From the NCBI GenBank assembly GCA_900107365.1, contig FNPS01000017.1, forward strand, positions 1 through 60,564: a stretch of 60,564 bases of DNA. Reading direction: 5' to 3'. This DNA is from Flavobacterium aquidurense. GTDB lineage: Bacteria > Bacteroidota > Bacteroidia > Flavobacteriales > Flavobacteriaceae. The notes below the pieces were generated by a model. The model was not told the DNA's origin. It ran no database searches and saw only the letters and a program-made list of their open reading frames with translations. The position numbers and the translations under genes were made by a program. Positions 55,585-60,564 of this stretch are shown one piece after another; position 1 is the first letter of the stretch; each line of letters opens with the position of its first letter.

Positions 55585-55612
55585 TTTAAAGGTACTAAGG
55601 TTCTGAGGTTCT
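55585..55612 (+). repeat. AAGGTTCTAAG-type repeat after the GH65-like gene
   Basis: AAAGGTACTAAGGTTCTGAG and further copies of the theme begin four bases past the stop codon. They belong to the same family as the repeats after GH28 and PL11. Confidence 0.75.
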
Positions 55613-55633
55613 AAGTTTTAGTTTTAGGCACAG

Positions 55634-55737
55634 TTTGTCATTTCGATGAACAAGGAATCTCCGCAACTAACTCTACAAAGATTGTCACCAATAGCAACGG
55701 AGCTACTTACGGAGATTCCTCCTCTGTCGGAATGAAA
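55634..55737. repeat. ~105-bp palindromic element, copy C
   Basis: The left arm TTTGTCATTTCGATGAACAA and the right arm ending CGGAATGAAA are inverted with several mismatches, so this copy is older or decayed. Its inner part reads in the opposite sense to copy B. Confidence 0.75.
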
Positions 55738-55818
55738 AGATTGCATTAAAATAAATCTGTGCTAATCTGCTTAAATCTTTTAAATCTGCGTGAAACTTTA
55801 TAAATAAAAAAATCAATT

Positions 55819-57702
55819 ATGAAAAATAGATTACTATTACTATTATTGTTTTTCTCTTGTTCCATATTTGCGCAACGACAAATGGAAAATTTAGACCGGG
55901 GCATTATTGCCGTTAAAGACAAAGGTCAGTTTTTTATTGGTTGGCGTGTTTTAGGAACTGATGCTGATGATTTGGCTTTTAATTTATACCGAAAAAGTGG
56001 TGCTAAAAAAGCCATAAAACTGAATGACAAAGCAATTTCAGGAGCAACCAATTTTGTAGATTCCAAAGCAAATCCGCAGGAAGAAAATACGTGGTTTGTA
56101 AAGACGGTTTTAAAAGGAAAAGAAACGGATACACAAGGGAGTTTTACTATTCCGGCTGCAAGTCCGGATAAAGATTATTTGTCAATTGTTTTAAAACCAG
56201 TTGAAGGTTATATTCCGAATGATCTTTCTGTTGGCGATTTAAATGGTGACGGAAGGTATGATTTGATCGTGCATATGACCGGAAAAAGTCTGGACAATTC
56301 ATTTAAAGGAATTACAGACCCACCAATATTTCAGGCGTATACTTTAGATGGAAAGTTTCTATGGCAAATTTGTTTAGGAAAAAACATTCGCGAAGGCGCA
56401 CATTATACACAGTTTATGGTGTACGATTTGGATGGTGACGGAATCTCAGAATTCGTCTGCAAAACAGCAGATGGCACTACCGACAGCCAAAATAATGTAG
56501 TGGGTGATGCTTCGAAAGACTGGGTAGACAGAGATCCGAATTCTCCCGTTTTTGGTAAAATTTTGAAAGGTCCTGAATATCTTTCGGTTTTTGATGGAAG
56601 AACCGGAAAACTAATTACAACTGTAGATTATATTGCACAGCGTGGTGATCTTGCTGGTTGGGGTGGACATGGCGGAAGCGGTGGAAACGATACCAAAGGA
56701 AACAGAATAGATCGTTTTACGGCGTGTATCGCTTATCTGGACGGTATTCACCCGAGCGTTGTAATGTGTCGCGGCTATTACGGAAGAACAGTTCTGGCTG
56801 CATGGGATTTTAAAAATGGTAAACTGACTTCAAGATGGGTTTTTGATAGTAAAGATGCCGAAAATCCGTATTCCGGAATGGGAAATCACGGACTAACAGT
56901 TGCTGATGTAGATGCTGATGGAAAAGATGAAATTATATACGGATCGATGTGTGTAGATGATAACGGGCAGGGTTTGTATACAACAGGTTTCAGGCATGGC
57001 GATGCTTTGCATGTTACCGATCTTGATCTGGATGTTCCAGGTCTGGAAGTTTTTGGAATTCATGAAATAGAAAACGGAACGACAGGTCCGGGAGTAACCT
57101 TTTTTTCTGCCGCTGATGGAAAAGTTTTGTTTACCGATTCACTTGATAAAGATGTTGGTCGTGGCGTTGCTGACAATATAGATCCAACCAGAAAGGGAGC
57201 ACAATGTTGGTGGTCAGGTTCTCCGGATTTGCATGATATGAAAGGAAATGTGATTGGAAAAGCACCCACATCAACTAATTTTTTAATTTATTGGGATGGC
57301 GATACTTCAAGAGAACTTCTGAATGCAAATTATATAGACAAATATAATGCAGGAAGATTATTTACGGCCAGCGGAGCAGCATCAAACAACGGAACAAAAT
57401 CAACACCGGCACTTTCTGCAGATATTTTAGGAGACTGGCGCGAAGAGTTAATTTTAAGATCGGAAGACAATAAAGAATTAAGAATTTATTCGACCACTAT
57501 TCCAACCGAAATCAGACAATATACGCTAATGCACGACCCACAATACAGATTAAGTATTGCCTGGCAAAATGTAGGCTACAATCAGCCGCCACATACGAGT
57601 TTTTATATGGGCAAAGACATGAAACCAGCTCCGAAACCCAACATTATTTTAATGAAGGTTCAAAGTGACAAAGGTGCAAAGGTTCTAGAGGAAAGGTTCT
57701 AA
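55819..57702 (+). CDS. PL11 rhamnogalacturonan lyase
   Basis: 627 residues with a signal peptide (ends CSIFAQ). The mature start is diagnostic of PL11: RQMENLDRGIIAVKDKGQFFIGWRVLGTD. An eight-bladed propeller with calcium-binding loops follows (LSVGDLNGDGRYDLIVHMTGKS, VYDLDGDGISEFVCKTADGTTD, GLTVADVDADGKDEIIYGSMCVDDNG), and late HDPQYRLSIAWQNVGYNQPPHTSFYMG is the usual C-terminal block. It cuts the Rha-GalA backbone of RG-I by elimination and makes the unsaturated ends that GH105 removes. The normal end is near KPNIILMK; the last ~15 residues (VQSDKGAKVLEERF) are encoded by repeat-like DNA that continues past the stop. Confidence 0.94.
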   Translation: MKNRLLLLLLFFSCSIFAQRQMENLDRGIIAVKDKGQFFIGWRVLGTDADDLAFNLYRKSGAKKAIKLNDKAISGATNFVDSKANPQEENTWFVKTVLKGKETDTQGSFTIPAASPDKDYLSIVLKPVEGYIPNDLSVGDLNGDGRYDLIVHMTGKSLDNSFKGITDPPIFQAYTLDGKFLWQICLGKNIREGAHYTQFMVYDLDGDGISEFVCKTADGTTDSQNNVVGDASKDWVDRDPNSPVFGKILKGPEYLSVFDGRTGKLITTVDYIAQRGDLAGWGGHGGSGGNDTKGNRIDRFTACIAYLDGIHPSVVMCRGYYGRTVLAAWDFKNGKLTSRWVFDSKDAENPYSGMGNHGLTVADVDADGKDEIIYGSMCVDDNGQGLYTTGFRHGDALHVTDLDLDVPGLEVFGIHEIENGTTGPGVTFFSAADGKVLFTDSLDKDVGRGVADNIDPTRKGAQCWWSGSPDLHDMKGNVIGKAPTSTNFLIYWDGDTSRELLNANYIDKYNAGRLFTASGAASNNGTKSTPALSADILGDWREELILRSEDNKELRIYSTTIPTEIRQYTLMHDPQYRLSIAWQNVGYNQPPHTSFYMGKDMKPAPKPNIILMKVQSDKGAKVLEERF

Positions 57703-57731
57703 GTTGCTGAGATACTTAGGTTCTAAGGTTT
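57693..57731 (+). repeat. AAGGTTCTAAG-type repeat at the PL11 stop codon
   Basis: AAAGGTTCTAAGTTGCTGAG covers the PL11 stop codon, and more copies follow. An inverted set lies at 57834-57890, with the hairpin at 57743 between them. Confidence 0.8.
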
Positions 57732-57742
57732 TTGACTATTAT

Positions 57743-57780
57743 ATTGAATAGCCTCCAGATAAAGCTGGAGGCTATTCAAT
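57743..57780. terminator. Strong hairpin between PL11 and the GntR gene
   Basis: A perfect 16-bp stem (ATTGAATAGCCTCCAG / CTGGAGGCTATTCAAT) with loop ATAAAG lies between convergent genes. T-runs are weak, but it probably separates the two transcripts. Confidence 0.7.
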
Positions 57781-57833
57781 AATTATCTAAAAAACTTTGC
57801 GTATTTGCGAGATTATTCTACAACCTTAGTATC

Positions 57834-57890
57834 TCAGCAATTTAGCATCTTTAAAAAAAACCTCAGAACCTTAGTATCTTAGAACCTTAA
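57834..57890 (-). repeat. AAGGTTCTAAG-type repeat, inverted copy
   Basis: AACCTTAGTATCTCAGCAAT and AGAACCTTAGTATCTTAGAA are inverted copies of the repeat behind PL11. They directly follow the stop of the GntR gene when read on the minus strand, so this gene too has the repeat after its stop. Confidence 0.8.
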
Positions 57891-58927
57891 ATAGAATTTC
57901 TATCAATAAAATTAAAAGGCACTTTAACCGATCCTTTTTCTTTATTCAAAATCATTCGGCCGGCGGTTTCTCCCATTACATTAAAATCGGTAGACATTAC
58001 AGTAATACCCAGTAATTCTTTTAATGGTGTGTCATTATAGGAGATAACGCCAATATCTTTTCCTAATTCGTATTCTTCATCTCTGATTTGTTTCATCAAA
58101 TTCACCAGATCTGACTCTTCAATAGTAATAAACAAATCGCCTTTTTTAAGAATCATATCATCGTAAACTTCATCCAGAATTTCAAAATTGATTTCATATT
58201 CCACGCAGAATTTTCTAAATCCGTGTAAGATGCGGCGTGGGTAAGGATAGACGGCTTTCTCAGGATATACTAAAATAAGTTTTTTGTATTTCTTTATTTT
58301 CGAAAGTCCCTCTTTTAAGGCATTGTAAATATCATTTTCAAAATCCTGATAAATCTTGATGATTTCACCATCCATATTAAGCTTTATATTATCCATGATA
58401 ACCAGTTTTTCTCTTGGAATTCTCTGAATAGCTTTTACAACATCATCTGTAAAACTTAAGTGTTTCAGTTCATCGGTTTTAAAGTGCGTTGTGATTACAT
58501 AATAATCGTATGCACCTTCAAACTTGTCCAGTAAATTCAAAAACAAGGTTTCGTCGCAGTGGTAAATATGTAAATCGGTATGTGCATTGGCTCCGACCGT
58601 GTCAATAAACGAGTTGTACGTTTTCATTTTGTACGCACTCAATTTATTAAAGAGGAACAATATATTTACTTTAGATTCAAGTTTGGTACGCGTAATATAA
58701 TAGCCCTTTCCTCTGATAGAAGAAATGATTTTTCGTTCCTTTAATATGTTATACGCTTTCTCAACCGTATCTCGCGACATGTAGAACTCTTCGCTAAAGC
58801 TATTTATGGAAGGTATTTTTTGATTGATCTTCAAATTTCCGTTCGCAATATTTTGCAGGATAGAGTCTACAATCTGTTTGTATTTTGGAACCCTTGAATC
58901 TTCATCGATTTTAATAAGTTTAATCAT
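57887..58927 (-). CDS. GntR-family regulator with LacI-type effector domain, probable rhamnose regulator
   Basis: 346 residues. The N-terminal winged helix (about 1-75) is classic GntR: VPKYKQIVDSILQNIANGNLKI, KIPSINSFSEEFYMSRDTVEKAYNIL and SIRGKGYYI. The rest is a periplasmic-binding-protein/LacI-like domain: VNILFLFNKLSAYKMKTYNSF, DYYVITTHFKTDE, IGVISYNDTPLKELLGITVMSTDFNVMGETAGRMIL. Such GntR-LacI hybrids in Bacteroidota often control sugar use. It is divergent from rhaT, and the gap holds operator copy 7. I infer that it binds the seven shared operators and responds to L-rhamnose or a phosphorylated intermediate. Confidence 0.85.
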   Translation of the reverse strand: MIKLIKIDEDSRVPKYKQIVDSILQNIANGNLKINQKIPSINSFSEEFYMSRDTVEKAYNILKERKIISSIRGKGYYITRTKLESKVNILFLFNKLSAYKMKTYNSFIDTVGANAHTDLHIYHCDETLFLNLLDKFEGAYDYYVITTHFKTDELKHLSFTDDVVKAIQRIPREKLVIMDNIKLNMDGEIIKIYQDFENDIYNALKEGLSKIKKYKKLILVYPEKAVYPYPRRILHGFRKFCVEYEINFEILDEVYDDMILKKGDLFITIEESDLVNLMKQIRDEEYELGKDIGVISYNDTPLKELLGITVMSTDFNVMGETAGRMILNKEKGSVKVPFNFIDRNSI

Positions 58928-59320
58928 TTTGTAAGTCTTGCAAATTATGTTTTGGATAAAAAGTAAAACATAATTCTGAATTATAATTTGTATTAAAAGC
59001 GGAATCTGAAAATCTTTCTGAACATCACTTTTGCTTCTTCTTTCGCAGAATTACCCAATTAAATAAGGTAATACTTTCATATTTTGATAATTTGCTTATT
59101 TAATACCAATTGCGGATACGACAATTGCGAAATCGATTGCTAAAATAGAGATTTTAAATTTATTTATCTACTATAAATGTGTTCTTCTTTGCAATACTAT
59201 TCGGTTTTAACATAAACGTAAAAATCATTAAAGGATAGTACAGGATAGTTTTGTTTTTTACATTCTCTTATTTTACAAAACGAGATTAACTATCACAAAT
59301 AACCACAAACAAAATTATAA
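58928..59320. other. Divergent promoter region of the GntR gene and rhaT
   Basis: About 390 bp without a gene. It holds operator copy 7 near the rhaT side and a small direct repeat (CAATTGCG twice, near 59108 and 59123). The rest is AT-rich with no other structure seen. Confidence 0.6.
59231..59276 (+). promoter_or_regulatory. Operator copy 7 and promoter of rhaT
   Basis: AAGGATAGTACAGGATAGTT at 59231-59250 has core AGTA-CAGGA-TAGT and an upstream half-copy 10 bp away. The -7 region at the expected distance reads TTATTTTA, or TATTTTAC one base later, which is a partial match. Confidence 0.65.
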
Positions 59321-60370
59321 ATGGAATCATTATTAGGAATCATTTTTCACTCCATTGGAGGATTTTCTTCAGGGAGTTTTTATATGCCATTCAAAAAAGT
59401 TAAAAATTGGGCTTGGGAAAGCTACTGGATCGTAGGAGGTTTTTTTTCCTGGCTAATCGTACCACCAATAGCAGCTTATCTAACGATTCCACATTTCACA
59501 GAAGTTATCGCTGCGGCTTCGCCAACAATCAAAGCTTTTACCTATACAATGGGATTGATTTGGGGAGTTGGAGGACTAACTTACGGGTTAGGAGTTCGTT
59601 ACCTTGGAATGTCACTTGGGAATTCAATTATCTTAGGATTCTGTTCTGCTTTTGGAGCTTTGGTACCTTCTATTTATTATGATATCTATCCAACTGAAGG
59701 GAAAATTTCATTCTCTCATATGCTTTCAAATCCTGGAGGACAATTGGTTTTATTAGGAGTTGTAGTTTGTCTTTTGGGAATTGCTATTTCTGGAAAAGCA
59801 GGAATTCTGAAAGAAAAAGATTTTGCAACAGGCCATGAAGATAAAGACAAAGATTTCAGCCTTACAAAAGGTCTTATTATAGCAGTAATATCAGGTATTT
59901 TAAGTTCCTTTTTCAACTTCGGAATCGAAGCAGGAAAACCAATGGCCGAAGCAGCTGTTGTAGCGGGATGTAATCCTTTATTTCAAAATAATGTAACGTA
60001 TATTGTTTTGATGTGGGGTGGACTTACAACCAACTTTATCTGGTGTATGTACCTTAATTTCAAAAATAAAACTTTTGGAGATTATACCAATACTGCAACT
60101 CCAATTACTAAAAACATACTTTTTTCTGCTCTTGCCGGAACCATGTGGTTTTTGCAATTTTTCTTCTACGGAATGGGAGAGAGCAAACTAGGAAACGGAG
60201 CAAGTTCATGGATTCTACACATGGCAACGATTATCCTTACAGCCAATTTCTGGGGATTTTATTTGAAAGAATGGTCAGGAGTTTCGAAAAAGACTTTCAG
60301 AACTTTTTTATGGGGAATCGGATTAATTATGCTTTCGATCGTATTGGTCGGAATCGGAAATTCATTATAA
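59321..60370 (+). CDS. rhaT: L-rhamnose/proton symporter
   Basis: 349 residues, the usual RhaT size, with about ten membrane helices and no signal peptide. The start MESLLGIIFHSIGGFSSGSFYMPFKKVKNWAWE is typical: the family begins with a similar G-rich helix and the K-x-WAWE step. Later helices include GLIWGVGGLTYGLGVRYLGMSLGNSII, LVLLGVVVCLLGIAISGKAG and WFLQFFFYGMGESKLG. It carries L-rhamnose across the inner membrane. The catabolic gene follows 30 bp downstream, so they form one operon controlled by operator copy 7. Confidence 0.93.
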   Translation: MESLLGIIFHSIGGFSSGSFYMPFKKVKNWAWESYWIVGGFFSWLIVPPIAAYLTIPHFTEVIAAASPTIKAFTYTMGLIWGVGGLTYGLGVRYLGMSLGNSIILGFCSAFGALVPSIYYDIYPTEGKISFSHMLSNPGGQLVLLGVVVCLLGIAISGKAGILKEKDFATGHEDKDKDFSLTKGLIIAVISGILSSFFNFGIEAGKPMAEAAVVAGCNPLFQNNVTYIVLMWGGLTTNFIWCMYLNFKNKTFGDYTNTATPITKNILFSALAGTMWFLQFFFYGMGESKLGNGASSWILHMATIILTANFWGFYLKEWSGVSKKTFRTFLWGIGLIMLSIVLVGIGNSL

Positions 60371-60400
60371 GAAAATAAATAACCAACCAAATTATAACCA

Positions 60401-60564
60401 ATGTCTAATATAAATACAACACATATGAATTTTAAGCACGTAAGCTATTTATGGGATGAGTCAAAAGCGGCAGCTTTGGCAGGAGATGAAGTAGCGCTTT
60501 TCATTTATCGTTCCAACTTACTGGGAGCTGATTTGCGATTGACCAATTATGGAGGAGGAAATAC
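60401..60564 (+). CDS. Bifunctional rhamnulose-1-phosphate aldolase/dehydrogenase (3' end outside window)
   Basis: 54 full codons from ATG 60401 to the window edge. The segment FKHVSYLWDESKAAALAGDE, followed by VALFIYRSNLLGADLRLTNYGGGNT, is the N-terminus of the class II aldolase part of the fused rhamnulose-phosphate aldolase/short-chain dehydrogenase found in many non-enteric bacteria. It would split rhamnulose-1-phosphate and reduce or oxidise the lactaldehyde formed. Only the first domain edge is visible, so the fusion is inferred from the family. The isomerase and kinase are probably further to the right. Confidence 0.85.
   Translation, partial: MSNINTTHMNFKHVSYLWDESKAAALAGDEVALFIYRSNLLGADLRLTNYGGGN

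Overview
The window is AT-rich DNA from a gliding-type Bacteroidota, most likely a Flavobacterium. The evidence is a type IX secretion type-B sorting domain next to PorP/SprF and OmpA-like proteins, SusC/SusD pairs, Bacteroidota-style promoters (TAnnTTTG -7 boxes), and many signal peptides ending in AQ or SQ. The genus is inferred from sequence character, not from a search.

Layout. (1) 1-7440: a surface-protein module. It holds a collagen-like repeat protein cut by the left edge, a T9SS type-B cargo protein, a PorP/SprF protein and a TPR/PD40/OmpA protein, closed by a strong two-way terminator. (2) 7476-13354: ordinary accessory genes, namely two paralogous AraC regulators, a GreA/GreB-like factor, a DUF4375 protein, a YcxB-like membrane protein, a LURP-one/scramblase-like protein and one unrecognised protein. 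(3) 13459-57702: a large polysaccharide utilisation locus. Its enzymes point to rhamnogalacturonan-I-type pectin: PL11, GH28, two GH105, GH106, GH2, a PL22-like lyase, SGNH (CE12-like) acetylesterases, a SASA esterase, two GH43-like propellers, GH115, a sulfatase, DUF4861, DUF4450 and an unassigned six-hairpin-type enzyme. Uptake is by two tandem SusCD pairs. (4) 57887-60564: the rhamnose end of the pathway, with a GntR regulator, the RhaT symporter and the start of a rhamnulose-phosphate aldolase/dehydrogenase that runs off the right edge. L-rhamnose mutarotase sits inside the PUL at 32193.

How it works together: lyases, GH28 and esterases would open and deacetylate the backbone. SusCD pairs import fragments. 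GH105, GH106, GH2 and GH115 trim them in the periplasm. RhaT, RhaM and the aldolase then burn the L-rhamnose.

The most interesting signal is regulatory. Seven copies of an operator with core STA-CAGGA-TRS lie in front of the PUL and rhaT transcription units. Five have a Bacteroidota -7 box exactly 22 bp after CAGGA, on both strands. One operator-promoter has no gene behind it and runs about 100 nt to an intrinsic terminator: either a small RNA or the relic of a lost third susCD promoter. A second unexplained pattern is that many PUL genes are followed right after the stop codon by short tandem repeats rich in stop codons. One such array abuts the severed 3' end of a lost gene. Three copies of a ~105-bp palindromic element also sit between PUL genes.
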